The notes under the pieces were generated by a model, which was not told where the DNA came from, did no database searches, and worked only from the letters and a program-made list of their open reading frames with translations. The position numbers and the translations under genes were made by a program. DNA of 64,000 nucleotides from Paeniglutamicibacter sulfureus (GTDB lineage Bacteria > Actinomycetota > Actinomycetes > Actinomycetales > Micrococcaceae): positions 1 through 64,000 of the forward strand of contig NZ_JAULBL010000002.1 of NCBI RefSeq assembly GCF_030512175.1. Direction: 5' to 3'. Each line of letters starts with the position of its first letter. Positions within the stretch are counted from its first letter, which is position 1. This document shows, one piece after another, positions 50,627 to 58,882 of this stretch.

Positions 50627-51838
50627 ATGAGTGTCGAAACCGCCCCGAACCAACTCAACGTCCCCTATCTCGACATCTCGGATCCGAGCTTCGCCATGCA
50701 GTCCGAAGAGCTCCGCAATGCCCGCGAGGCCAGCTGGTATGCAAAGACCAACTACGGCATCGCCGTGTTGCGCTACGACGAAGTCAGCAAGCTGCTCAAG
50801 AGCCCCAAGCTCATCCAGGGCAGTGCCAAGTGGCCCGCCCACAACGGAGTGCATGGCGGACTGTTCTTTGACTGGTGGACCAAGAATCTGCTCGTGTTGG
50901 AGGGCGAGGACCACCACCGGATCCGGCGTTTGCTCAACCCGGCCTTTTCCCCGCGGCTGATCAAGGACCTGGTTCCACGCTTTCAGGCGCTGGCTAACGA
51001 ACTCATTGACGAATTCATTGACAGCGGCTCCTGCGAGTTCATCGGAGATTTCGCCGAACCGTATGCCACCCGCGTGCTGACCATCTTGTTGGGCATTCCG
51101 GAAAGCGAATGGCCGACCATTGCCCGGCTTGCCTCCACCATAGGTCTGGCACTTGGCGTCACCTTCAAACAGGACCTGGACAAGGTCGACGCGGCGGTGG
51201 CCGAGTTGTACGCCTACGCCGAAGACCTCATCAAGGACCGCCAAGCAAACCCGGGCGAGGATTTTGTCTCCCGGCTGGTCCTGGCCAGCCGGGACGGCGA
51301 CAAGCTTAACGACGAGGAACTGCGCAACGCACTGGTGCTGCTGATTTTCGGGGGCATGGACACCACCCGCAACCAGCTAGGGCTGGCCATGCAATCCTTC
51401 ATGCGCAACCCGGAGCAGTGGGAATTGTTGTCGGCGCGGCCGGAGCTCGGCGCCAAGGCCGTCGAAGAGGTCATGCGCATCAACCCAACCGTCACCTGGG
51501 TAACCCGCGAGGCAGTCGAGGACTTCACCTATCAGGGACTTGAAATCGCCGCCGGCACCACCGTGCACCTATTCACCCAGGCTTCCGGCACCGATCCGCT
51601 CGCGTTCCCCAACCCCGAACTGGACCTGCTTGGTGAGCACCCCGCCCACTACGGGTTCGGCGGCGGAGTACACCACTGCCTCGGTCACTTCGTGGCCCGT
51701 GCCGACATGAGCGAGGCACTTCCGTTGTTGGCCAGCCGCCTCGGCAACCCGCACCTGACTGGCGGGGACGAGTGGCTGCCCGACTCGGGCAACACCGGTC
51801 CGATTCGGCTACCCATCGGTTTCACCAAGCGCAACTAG
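50627..51838 (+). CDS. Cytochrome P450 (bacterial class I)
   Basis: A 403-residue soluble P450. The heme ligand is Cys351 in FGGGVHHCLGH. The I-helix oxygen motif is LIFGGMDTTRNQ, and the K-helix ExxR is EEVMR. EGEDHHRIRRLLNPAFSP is the C-helix region. GAAAGGA precedes the ATG. A [3Fe-4S]-type ferredoxin and an FAD reductase follow at once, giving a complete electron chain. A glutamine-synthetase-like gene after them recalls the mor/pip systems of Mycobacterium, where a P450 opens morpholine, piperidine or pyrrolidine by hydroxylation next to nitrogen. A secondary-amine substrate is inferred, not shown. Confidence 0.9.
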   Translation: MSVETAPNQLNVPYLDISDPSFAMQSEELRNAREASWYAKTNYGIAVLRYDEVSKLLKSPKLIQGSAKWPAHNGVHGGLFFDWWTKNLLVLEGEDHHRIRRLLNPAFSPRLIKDLVPRFQALANELIDEFIDSGSCEFIGDFAEPYATRVLTILLGIPESEWPTIARLASTIGLALGVTFKQDLDKVDAAVAELYAYAEDLIKDRQANPGEDFVSRLVLASRDGDKLNDEELRNALVLLIFGGMDTTRNQLGLAMQSFMRNPEQWELLSARPELGAKAVEEVMRINPTVTWVTREAVEDFTYQGLEIAAGTTVHLFTQASGTDPLAFPNPELDLLGEHPAHYGFGGGVHHCLGHFVARADMSEALPLLASRLGNPHLTGGDEWLPDSGNTGPIRLPIGFTKRN

Positions 51839-51890
51839 GCTCCACGCGCCTCCCCACCTCACCACCAGCAGCAAGGAAACGAGCTCCACC

Positions 51891-52082
51891 ATGGCACAAA
51901 TCACCGTTGACCGTAAACTATGCGACAACCATGGCCAGTGCGCCATCGCAGCCCCGAAAGTCTTCACGATGAACGACGAAGGCATCCTCGAATTCGAGGA
52001 GTCCTTCGATGACGCATTGCTGGACGAGGTCGAGGAAGCCATCGATGTGTGTCCCGTCCAAGCCATCTTCGTGCAGGACTAA
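51891..52082 (+). CDS. Small ferredoxin with CxxHxxC cluster motif
   Basis: A 63-residue ferredoxin that passes electrons to the P450. Cluster ligands are Cys11 and Cys17 in CDNHGQC and the Cys in CPVQAI near the end. The usual second Cys of the CxxCxxC motif is His14. Such three-Cys proteins carry a [3Fe-4S] cluster, or a [4Fe-4S] with an unusual ligand. AAGGAA stands before the ATG. It lies between the P450 and reductase genes, with 2 nt to the reductase. Confidence 0.9.
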   Translation: MAQITVDRKLCDNHGQCAIAAPKVFTMNDEGILEFEESFDDALLDEVEEAIDVCPVQAIFVQD

Positions 52083-52084
52083 CG

Positions 52085-53314
52085 ATGGGTCAGCGGATCA
52101 TTGTCGCCGGCGCTTCGCTCGGGGGACTGCGCGCCGCAGAACAGCTGCGCGCCGCCGGGTGGGAAGGAGAAATCCTGGTCGTCGGGGAGGAAGAGCATCC
52201 TCCCTATAACCGTCCTCCGCTCTCCAAGGACGTCCTGGCGGCACCGGGAACACCCGAGGAGGCCCTTGCCAAGCTGGCCTTCCGGCCACGGCGCAGTGCC
52301 ACCGGAATCCAGTGGCGCTTGGGGACCCGCATTGCTGCTTCCAATCTAGCCGACCGCACCATCACCCTCAACGACGGGGAAGAACTTGGTTTCGACGGCT
52401 TGGTGATTGCCACGGGGCTGCGTCCGGCCCGCGTTGAGGCCCCCGGACCCTTGAGCGGTCGACACGTCTTGCGCAGCATCGATGACGCGCTGGCCCTGCA
52501 TGCGGTGCTCCTGCCGGGAACCCGGGTAGCGGTGATCGGCTCGGGGTTCATCGGATGCGAAAGCGCGGCTACCGCGGCCTCACTGGGCTGCGAGGTGACG
52601 CTTGTGGAGGGACGCACCGGGCCGATGGAACGGGCCCTGGGACCAGAACTTTCCGCCGGGGTGAGGGAGATGCTCTCCCGCCGCGGCGTGGACTGCCGGG
52701 GGGCTGTCTCCGTGGTCGCCTACCGGGGAAATGGATCCTGCACCGGCATCGAGCTTTCCGACGGCAGCACGGTGTCCGCAGAGGTGATCATCGAGGCCGT
52801 GGGATCCCATGCCAATGTCGAATGGTTGCAGGGAAACGGACTGGACCTCGGCGACGGCGTGGAATGCGACAGGTACCTGCGCGTCCTGGCCGTCGACGGG
52901 CAACCGGTGCCCGGCGTTGTGGCCGTCGGAGACATTGCGCGGTACCCCGATGTCCGCAACGGGCTGCCCGCCCGGCGCGTGGAGCACTGGGCGACACCCA
53001 CCGACACTGCCAAGATCGCCGCCCCCGCGCTAATCGCCGGGATCGTCGGCCGGACGCCGGCAGAGGCCCCCGCCCCGCTTCCATCTTTCTGGACCGACAT
53101 CTTCGGCACCCGGATCAACGGCATCGGTTCCCCGGCAGACGCGGAGGAAACCCGAATCCTCGAGGGCGATCCCGGCCGGCCGCAGGAGGGAACCGCGGTG
53201 GGCTACTACCGCGGGAACGCGCTCATAGGCGTCGTCAACGCCGGCCTGCCGGCCTCGCGGCACTTGCATTACCGCCAGCTCGTGCTCGACGCCGGCGTAC
53301 TTGTCACCAACTAA
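52085..53314 (+). CDS. NAD(P)H:ferredoxin reductase, FAD type
   Basis: A 409-residue flavoprotein of the putidaredoxin-reductase class. It has an FAD fold with IIVAGASLGGLRAAEQLRAA and PYNRPPLSKDVL, an NAD fold with VAVIGSGFIGCESAATAASL, and VVAVGDIARYPD as the second FAD contact. The ATG at 52085 follows the ferredoxin stop by 2 nt. It supplies electrons to the ferredoxin and P450. Length is normal for the class. Confidence 0.9.
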   Translation: MGQRIIVAGASLGGLRAAEQLRAAGWEGEILVVGEEEHPPYNRPPLSKDVLAAPGTPEEALAKLAFRPRRSATGIQWRLGTRIAASNLADRTITLNDGEELGFDGLVIATGLRPARVEAPGPLSGRHVLRSIDDALALHAVLLPGTRVAVIGSGFIGCESAATAASLGCEVTLVEGRTGPMERALGPELSAGVREMLSRRGVDCRGAVSVVAYRGNGSCTGIELSDGSTVSAEVIIEAVGSHANVEWLQGNGLDLGDGVECDRYLRVLAVDGQPVPGVVAVGDIARYPDVRNGLPARRVEHWATPTDTAKIAAPALIAGIVGRTPAEAPAPLPSFWTDIFGTRINGIGSPADAEETRILEGDPGRPQEGTAVGYYRGNALIGVVNAGLPASRHLHYRQLVLDAGVLVTN

Positions 53315-53342
53315 GACTTCCAGAAGAAACGAGTTGAGTCCC

Positions 53343-54758
53343 ATGACCTTGCAAGCACTGAGAACCGAATCCGACGCCATGCTGGACCGTGAATCCTTTT
53401 CCCGGCACCAGGCACGCAACCTCGAACCCCAGATCGTCAAGGATCTCGCGGCGAAAATCGAGGCCGCCGGGGTCGAGTACATCTACTACGCGCTGCCCAC
53501 CATTGGCTCGCGCGTGGTCGCCAAGATGGTCCCGGCCAACCACTTCCGCCGCAACCTGGAAAAGGGAATCTGCTTCCACCGCACGGCGCTATCCGACCTC
53601 CAAAACGACCGCCATGGAAACCTGATCGGCGGCGGCATCGAGGCCCGCGAGTTCTGGGCCCTGCCGGAGCCCGAATCCTTCGTGGTGCTGCCCTGGGACA
53701 CCTCGGTCGCCCGAATCTTCTGCACCGCCTACGAGCCCCCGCACCTGCCGGAGGTCGGCGGTCGACCGCTTGCCATCGACACGCGTTCCCTCCTGGCACG
53801 CACCCACGCGGCGTTCACCGAGCGCACCGGTTTCGAAGTGCGCTCCGGCACCGAGCCCGAAATGACCTGGGAAGGCCCCGGACTCGAGGTCGTCAAGCGG
53901 CCCGGTTCCAGCCCCGCCTACCAGGTGGAAAACCTCGAGCGCATGCGCCCGATCTACAAGAAGCTCGTCACTTACTCCAAGGCCATGGGCCTGGACATGA
54001 TCGAGGGCGACTACGAGGACGACGGACAGCTCGAACTGAACTGGATGTACGACCGCGTGGAAAACACCGCCGACCGGCTGGTCACCTACCGGCAGATCTG
54101 CAAGCAGGTAGCCCGCGAGTTCGGGGTCACCGCTTCCTTCATGCCCAAGCCCTACAACGGCCAGATGGGCAATGGCTGCCACCACAACCTCAGCCTCTGG
54201 GACGGGGACACCAACGTCATCGAGGACGCCGGACGTTTGGAACTGCACGTCTCGGAAACCGCGCGGCACGCCATTGGCGGCATGCTGGCCCACGCCCAGG
54301 GATCCATGGCCGTGATGGCCTCCACCGTGAACTCCTACAAGCGGTTCTGGGACGCCGGGCAATTTGCTCCCTCCACCGCCAACTGGGGCCTTGACTCGCG
54401 CGGCTGCCTGATCCGGATCTCTGCCAACGGCCGGATGGAGTACCGAGTGCCGGACGCGGCGGTGAACCCCTACTTGTCCCACACTTTGCTGATCGCCTCG
54501 ATGGAGGACGGGATCAACCGCAAGCTCGAACCGGGCGCTCCCGACGAGGCCTGCGACAACGCGCCGGCGCTCGGTGCCCAGTTGCCGCTGACCCTCGGCG
54601 ACGCCATCGGCGCGTTCGTTTCGGACACCTACCTGACCTCGCAGCTGCCGGCGGACCTGGTGTCCATCTACACCAAGCTCAAGGAAGAGGAATGGGCCCG
54701 CTACTGCGGCTCGATCACGGAATGGGACCGCGAAATGTACTGGGAGACGATGCCGTAA
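53343..54758 (+). CDS. Glutamine-synthetase-like gamma-glutamyl ligase
   Basis: A 471-residue ATP-grasping ligase of the GS catalytic fold. The core has EPEMTW, DYEDDGQLELNW, MPKPYNGQMGNGCHHNLSLW and the Arg-rich GCLIRISANGRMEYR with VPDAAVNPYLSHTLL. The HxH motif of GlnA is HHN here, which separates it from ammonia-assimilating glutamine synthetase. Relatives join glutamate to amines (PuuA, GlnA3 and IpuC types). With two PuuD-like hydrolases downstream, it likely makes gamma-glutamyl derivatives of an amine and so masks the amino group. The next gene begins inside its stop (TAATG). Confidence 0.85.
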   Translation: MTLQALRTESDAMLDRESFSRHQARNLEPQIVKDLAAKIEAAGVEYIYYALPTIGSRVVAKMVPANHFRRNLEKGICFHRTALSDLQNDRHGNLIGGGIEAREFWALPEPESFVVLPWDTSVARIFCTAYEPPHLPEVGGRPLAIDTRSLLARTHAAFTERTGFEVRSGTEPEMTWEGPGLEVVKRPGSSPAYQVENLERMRPIYKKLVTYSKAMGLDMIEGDYEDDGQLELNWMYDRVENTADRLVTYRQICKQVAREFGVTASFMPKPYNGQMGNGCHHNLSLWDGDTNVIEDAGRLELHVSETARHAIGGMLAHAQGSMAVMASTVNSYKRFWDAGQFAPSTANWGLDSRGCLIRISANGRMEYRVPDAAVNPYLSHTLLIASMEDGINRKLEPGAPDEACDNAPALGAQLPLTLGDAIGAFVSDTYLTSQLPADLVSIYTKLKEEEWARYCGSITEWDREMYWETMP

Positions 54759-55480
54759 TGACAACGCTCAAACTGGCCTGCATCGACGCTGACGCGCCGC
54801 CGCTCTTTTCGCTCCTCGATTCCAACGGACAACGCACCGGATACGAACCGGACGCCGCGAAACTTGTGGCCTCGCGCATGGGCAGGACCATCGAATGGGT
54901 CGTTATGGGATGGGACGAGATGCTGCCCTCGGTACGCGAGCACCAGGTGGATGCGGTGTGGTGCGGACAGGGCATCATTCCCGAACGCCAGGCTGTCGTA
55001 GATTTCACCCGCCCGTATGCTGTCTTCGATGAAACGGTGCTGGTGCGCAAGGGAGACCCTGCACGCACCCCGGCCGACATAGTCGGGTACCGGGTGGCCG
55101 CCATCGACGGCAGCGCCAATATGGCATTGGCTCGAACTTTCGAGGGGGCGATCATCGTTCCCTTCAGCGGGGACACCGTCTATGAAGACATGCTGGCGGC
55201 GGTCGCCGACTCCAGCGTCGATGCCATGGTCGACGATGACGTGGTGCTGGTGCCGCTGGGCGATGACCCGCGCTACGACGTGGCCTTTACCGTGGCAACC
55301 CGCAACGCGTGGGGGATCGGGGTCGCCAAGGACAACCTCTTCCTGCGCGAGGAACTCAACGTTGCACTGGCCGCCGTGATTGCCGACGGCAGCCTGCGCG
55401 AGGTGTGGGACACCTGGATGCCAACGCTCGGTTTTCCGTTGGGGCACAGCCTCGAGGCAATCGCGGGCAGCCGGGCATGA
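54758..55480 (+). CDS. Solute-binding-protein family 3 domain without signal peptide
   Basis: A 240-residue periplasmic-binding fold: KLACIDADAPPLFSLLDSNG, YEPDAAKLVASRMGRTIEWV, WCGQGIIPERQAVVDFTRPY and VAAIDGSANMALARTFEG. It starts at M-T-T-L-K, directly at the first beta strand, and has no signal peptide or lipobox. The TAATG overlap with the preceding gene rules out a longer start. No ABC permease genes are nearby. A cytoplasmic role as a sensor, scavenger or enzyme, as in cyclohexadienyl dehydratase relatives, seems more likely than transport. It overlaps the next gene by ATGA. Confidence 0.82.
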   Translation: MTTLKLACIDADAPPLFSLLDSNGQRTGYEPDAAKLVASRMGRTIEWVVMGWDEMLPSVREHQVDAVWCGQGIIPERQAVVDFTRPYAVFDETVLVRKGDPARTPADIVGYRVAAIDGSANMALARTFEGAIIVPFSGDTVYEDMLAAVADSSVDAMVDDDVVLVPLGDDPRYDVAFTVATRNAWGIGVAKDNLFLREELNVALAAVIADGSLREVWDTWMPTLGFPLGHSLEAIAGSRA

Positions 55481-56247
55481 CGGACGGTCCAAGCGCCGCC
55501 CGCCGCCCGCTGATAGGCGTCCCCGGCATGTGGTCGGCCAAGGTACAGGGCATGCGCTTCGCGGGGGCTGCAGTGGCCGTGGCCGTGCTGGCAGGCATTG
55601 ACCGGGCCGGAGGTGAACCCGTCGTCCTGTTTCCGGGCAGCAGCGAGTCGGCCGCCGAACAGCTCGCCCGGCTGGACGGGGTGGTCATTCCAGGCGGCGC
55701 CGACATCGACCCGCGCCGCTATGGAAGCGAGCCGGACGAGCACTATTGGCCGGCCGACCACCCGGGACAGGACGGCTATGAGGCCGGCCTCCTACGGGCC
55801 TGCCTCGATTCAGGGATCCCGACCCTGGCCATCTGCCGGGGCATGCAATTGCTCAACGTCATCCACGGCGGAACGCTGGTGGGCCATTTGGCACCCGGTG
55901 AGATCCAGCACCGCGGTGCCGAGCACCCGGTGACCTGCGAGCCCGGCACTCTCCTTGCCGCGGTCTTGGGGCATGCCCCGGTGCGTACATCCTCGTACCA
56001 CCACCAGGCGGTCGAGCGCATCGGCGCGGGGTTGCGGGTTGCCGCCACGGCGCCGGACGGAGTCGTTGAGGCGCTGGAGGTTCCTGGCGCATCGCTACTG
56101 GCGGTCCAATGGCATCCCGAGGATCTGGCCGAGGCATCGGCCACCGATCATGCACTTTTCAGCTGGGTCGTCGAGGCAGCCCGGACCCGCCGGGCCACCG
56201 AGTCCCACCGCGAGCAGACGAAAACCTTGGAGGTTTTGGGTTTATGA
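55477..56247 (+). CDS. puuD: PuuD-type gamma-glutamyl hydrolase (peptidase C26), first copy
   Basis: A 256-residue class I glutamine amidotransferase-like hydrolase. The nucleophile is Cys120 in AICRGMQLLNV, and the His-Glu pair is in QWHPED. GVVIPGGADIDPRRYG is the substrate loop typical of PuuD (gamma-glutamyl-GABA hydrolase). It releases glutamate from gamma-glutamyl compounds. It overlaps both neighbours by ATGA, so its level is tied to the SBP-like protein and the second copy. Confidence 0.88.
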   Translation: MTDGPSAARRPLIGVPGMWSAKVQGMRFAGAAVAVAVLAGIDRAGGEPVVLFPGSSESAAEQLARLDGVVIPGGADIDPRRYGSEPDEHYWPADHPGQDGYEAGLLRACLDSGIPTLAICRGMQLLNVIHGGTLVGHLAPGEIQHRGAEHPVTCEPGTLLAAVLGHAPVRTSSYHHQAVERIGAGLRVAATAPDGVVEALEVPGASLLAVQWHPEDLAEASATDHALFSWVVEAARTRRATESHREQTKTLEVLGL

Positions 56248-57077
56248 GCACCGATCCACGAGAAGACCGGGTATTGACCCTGGACGAGGTCATCCCGGAG
56301 GGGTTTGACTTGCTTCCCCCGGATGCTCCGCTGGTGGCAGTGGTGGTCTCACTGACTTTCCCCGGCATGGTTGGCGAAAGCCACACGATCATGCGCGACT
56401 TCACTCGCAGTGCCTTCGACCAATTACTCGAAAGCGGTGCGCGCGCTGTGCTGATCGACAGCTCCGCGGCGGACCCACAGGCAGCGCTGGCTGCCGAGGA
56501 AGCCGACGGGGTTTTGTTTCTCGGCGGCGGCGACGTGGACGGGTCGCTGTACGAACTTGAAGGGCCGATCCCCAAGGCCTACGGGGTGGACCGCACCGCC
56601 GATGAATTCTGCATCGCCATGATCCATCGGACCCTGGAGAAGGACCAACCGCTGCTCGCCATCTGCCGGGGATCCCAGCTTTTGAACGTGGCACTCGGCG
56701 GGACATTGGTGCCGGACATCGTTCCCTCGACCCTGCACCAGGGGCAATCCGGCCAGCCGATGTTCCTCGACGAATGGGTGACTCTGGCCGAAGGTAGCAA
56801 GATCCAAGGGATCCTGGGCCGTGAGCGAGTCACTGTGCGTTCCGGGCATCACCAGGCCGTGGACCGCGTGGCAACTGACTTGGTCGTCAGCGCCGTGGCC
56901 GACGACGGGATCGTGGAGGGCACCGAGCACCCCGGGAAAACCTGGGTCGTGGCCGTGCAATGGCATCCGGAGGACCGGGACGGATCCGCTGAAGACCGCC
57001 GCGCGATCATCGGAGCCTTGGTGGAACAGGCCGTTCTGCGGCGCCTGCAACTGGCTCGGCACGCGCAGACTGCCTGA
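56244..57077 (+). CDS. PuuD-type gamma-glutamyl hydrolase, second diverged copy
   Basis: A 277-residue paralogue of the preceding gene. Cys141 lies in AICRGSQLLNVALGG and the His-Glu pair in QWHPED. It has about 20 extra N-terminal residues, and the substrate loop reads VLFLGGGDVDGSLYE, which differs from the PGGADIDPRRY of copy one. The two probably cleave different gamma-glutamyl compounds, or one is structural. A hairpin after the stop ends the operon. Confidence 0.85.
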   Translation: MSTDPREDRVLTLDEVIPEGFDLLPPDAPLVAVVVSLTFPGMVGESHTIMRDFTRSAFDQLLESGARAVLIDSSAADPQAALAAEEADGVLFLGGGDVDGSLYELEGPIPKAYGVDRTADEFCIAMIHRTLEKDQPLLAICRGSQLLNVALGGTLVPDIVPSTLHQGQSGQPMFLDEWVTLAEGSKIQGILGRERVTVRSGHHQAVDRVATDLVVSAVADDGIVEGTEHPGKTWVVAVQWHPEDRDGSAEDRRAIIGALVEQAVLRRLQLARHAQTA

Positions 57078-57082
57078 TGTGA

Positions 57083-57113
57083 GTGGCGGGCAGAAGTGTA
57101 TTGGACCCGCCAC
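57083..57113. terminator. Bidirectional terminator between convergent operons
   Basis: GTGGCGGG (57083-57090) pairs perfectly with CCCGCCAC (57106-57113) around a 15-nt loop. It lies between the second PuuD stop (57077) and the cache-gene stop (57118, minus strand). Confidence 0.6.
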
Positions 57114-57117
57114 GCGG

Positions 57118-57822
57118 TTACGCAGGAACCAACATGGACAGGCCCAAGTGCGGGACCTCCAGGGGAACGATCCGGCTTTCGCTGGGCGCGGCCTTGATCC
57201 TTTCTCCCACGAGGTAAGCACCGGAGTTGCCGATGATGACCCGATCGCTGGAGTTAAGTAAGGCCGCATGGCCGGGGATCGAGCGCAACGCGGGGAGGAA
57301 GATTTCTTCCAGTGCCCGAACTGTCACGTCATAGCCGGCAACCCCCGCAAACTCGCCATGGATCTTGAAAGGGGCGGTGTGCGTGAGAATGTATTCGTCG
57401 GATCCCAGGTAATCGACATACGGTCCCCAGATGGTTGCCTCGCCGGTCCTTTCAGCGGCGCTGAAGAAGGGAAGATGCTCGTAGTCGTAAAAGCGCTCGC
57501 CATCGGGGTCGAGGTCAAATACCAGTTTTTCGGCCCCACTCGGCCTTGGCGTCCACCACTCGAGGGCCCCTTGTCCCTCGCTGATCCGAGCCGAGGAGAA
57601 CGTTGCCCCGGACCCAACAGCGAATGAATGCCGCTGCAGGAAATCCGATGCCAGTGCCTTCAACCCGGCCAGATCGTGTTTCGTGACCAGTGCACCCGGG
57701 GTGACATCTCGAGTGAGCAGGTCGGTGACTGCGGCGGCCATCGCATAGGTGTCGGCCGATGCGTCGTTGAACCACCCGGAGATGGACCCCAACGCTGCGG
57801 CTGCCGGTTGGGAGAGACTCAT
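57118..57822 (-). CDS. Soluble cache-domain protein, probable ligand sensor
   Basis: A 234-residue protein with a PDC/cache-like region (about residues 40-190): SGATFSSARISEGQGALEWW, ATIWGPYVDYLGSDEYILTH and GEFAGVAGYDVTVRALEEIF. Cache domains usually lie outside the cell in receptors, yet this protein has no signal peptide, no membrane helix and no output domain. Its ATG overlaps the stop of the GntR gene upstream, so the two are made together. It may sense the cluster's amine or a product inside the cell and act on the GntR protein; this is an inference. Confidence 0.75.
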   Translation of the reverse strand: MSLSQPAAAALGSISGWFNDASADTYAMAAAVTDLLTRDVTPGALVTKHDLAGLKALASDFLQRHSFAVGSGATFSSARISEGQGALEWWTPRPSGAEKLVFDLDPDGERFYDYEHLPFFSAAERTGEATIWGPYVDYLGSDEYILTHTAPFKIHGEFAGVAGYDVTVRALEEIFLPALRSIPGHAALLNSSDRVIIGNSGAYLVGERIKAAPSESRIVPLEVPHLGLSMLVPA

Positions 57823-58568
57823 TGGTTTTCCTTCAAGTCGGTGGAGTAGCTCAGTGCCAGCTTCGTATCAATGAGGTGGTGCGTGCTGCGTCGGATATGG
57901 TCAATCACCAATTGCTGTCCTTGTTGGCTGCGGTTTTCGGACACGGCCCGCACCAGTGCCAGGTGTTCCGCGGTGGCCCGTTCCGCATCAAACTCATCGA
58001 CCAACGGTGACCACAACACCTCCACCGTTTCGGCTTGCAACCGAATTTCGGCATTGGCCAGCCGGGTGGATTGGGCAGTCACCGCCAATTCGATGTGAAA
58101 GCGGCTATCGGCCCTTGCCTTGGCCTGGGCGCTGTCGGCCATGACCAACGAGCGGGCCATATCCTGCAGCCTCTCCAGTTCATGCGGCTCGGCCCGGTCG
58201 CATGCCAGGCGGACTGTGGCCGCGGCAATGGCTGACTGCTCGTCGCCCAAATCCCGGATCTCGGCAATCGATGTGGTCATGAGCCACTCTCGCATGGCCT
58301 CCAGCTGGAATTGCGGTTGCTTCAGGATGAAGGTCCCGCCGCTGCGTCCGCGCCTGGTCTCGACGATCCCCTGGTCGCGCAGGACGGCCAAGGCGTCGCG
58401 CAGGGTGGCTGCGGCAACGCCGAACATCTCTGACATCTCGATTTCGTTGGGTAGGCGTTCGCCGACGCGCAGCATGCCAAGAGTGATCGCCTTGGAGATG
58501 CGGTTGACGATGGCATCGGAACGTTCCAGATCGGGCAAGGATCGATAGATCTGCGACTGGAAAGACAT
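57819..58568 (-). CDS. GntR-family transcriptional regulator, FCD subfamily
   Basis: A 249-residue regulator. The winged helix has ISKAITLGMLRVGERLPNEI, then MSEMFGVAAATLRDALAVLR and a wing with RRGRSGGTF. The helical FCD domain has RLACDRAEPHELERLQDMAR and EHLALVRAVSENRS. The ATG at 58568 fits the family; the longer frame is ignored. It is co-translated with the cache protein and lies convergent to the P450-GS-PuuD operon, which it most likely controls. Inverted repeats lie upstream at 58678-58717. Confidence 0.88.
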   Translation of the reverse strand: MSFQSQIYRSLPDLERSDAIVNRISKAITLGMLRVGERLPNEIEMSEMFGVAAATLRDALAVLRDQGIVETRRGRSGGTFILKQPQFQLEAMREWLMTTSIAEIRDLGDEQSAIAAATVRLACDRAEPHELERLQDMARSLVMADSAQAKARADSRFHIELAVTAQSTRLANAEIRLQAETVEVLWSPLVDEFDAERATAEHLALVRAVSENRSQQGQQLVIDHIRRSTHHLIDTKLALSYSTDLKENQ

Positions 58569-58882
58569 ATTTAAAGCCAAACCGGGTACTCCAAGCCAAA
58601 CAATCGGAAAGTGTGCCCAGTCTATCGGCACGAACAGGCGAAACGTCGGAGCACGACGTGGTTTGGAACAGCGGCTCGGACATCTCTGTGTCCATGCGGG
58701 AACTGTCCCGGGGACAGGGAGCTGCAACGTTCCGCTTCCAGGGCACGTTGACTGGAATCAGATCCGTAGCATCTGCTCCGCGACATTGCTAAACACGACC
58801 CCAATGGCACGTGGAGCTGAAAGCCAGAGTGGAGAATTCAATCCTTTGATCCGATAATTATCGGGCCGTGGACTGCGCGGTG
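58569..58882. other. Intergenic region with repeated GGACA/TGTCC dyads and a 14-bp palindrome
   Basis: GGACA-N6-TGTCC (58678-58693) and CTGTCCC-G-GGGACAG (58703-58717) share the half-site TGTCC, which suggests a two-site operator for the GntR gene. CCGATAATTATCGG (58851-58864) is a perfect palindrome just past the end of the VanZ-like gene; it may be an operator or part of a terminator. No gene is seen. Confidence 0.5.
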
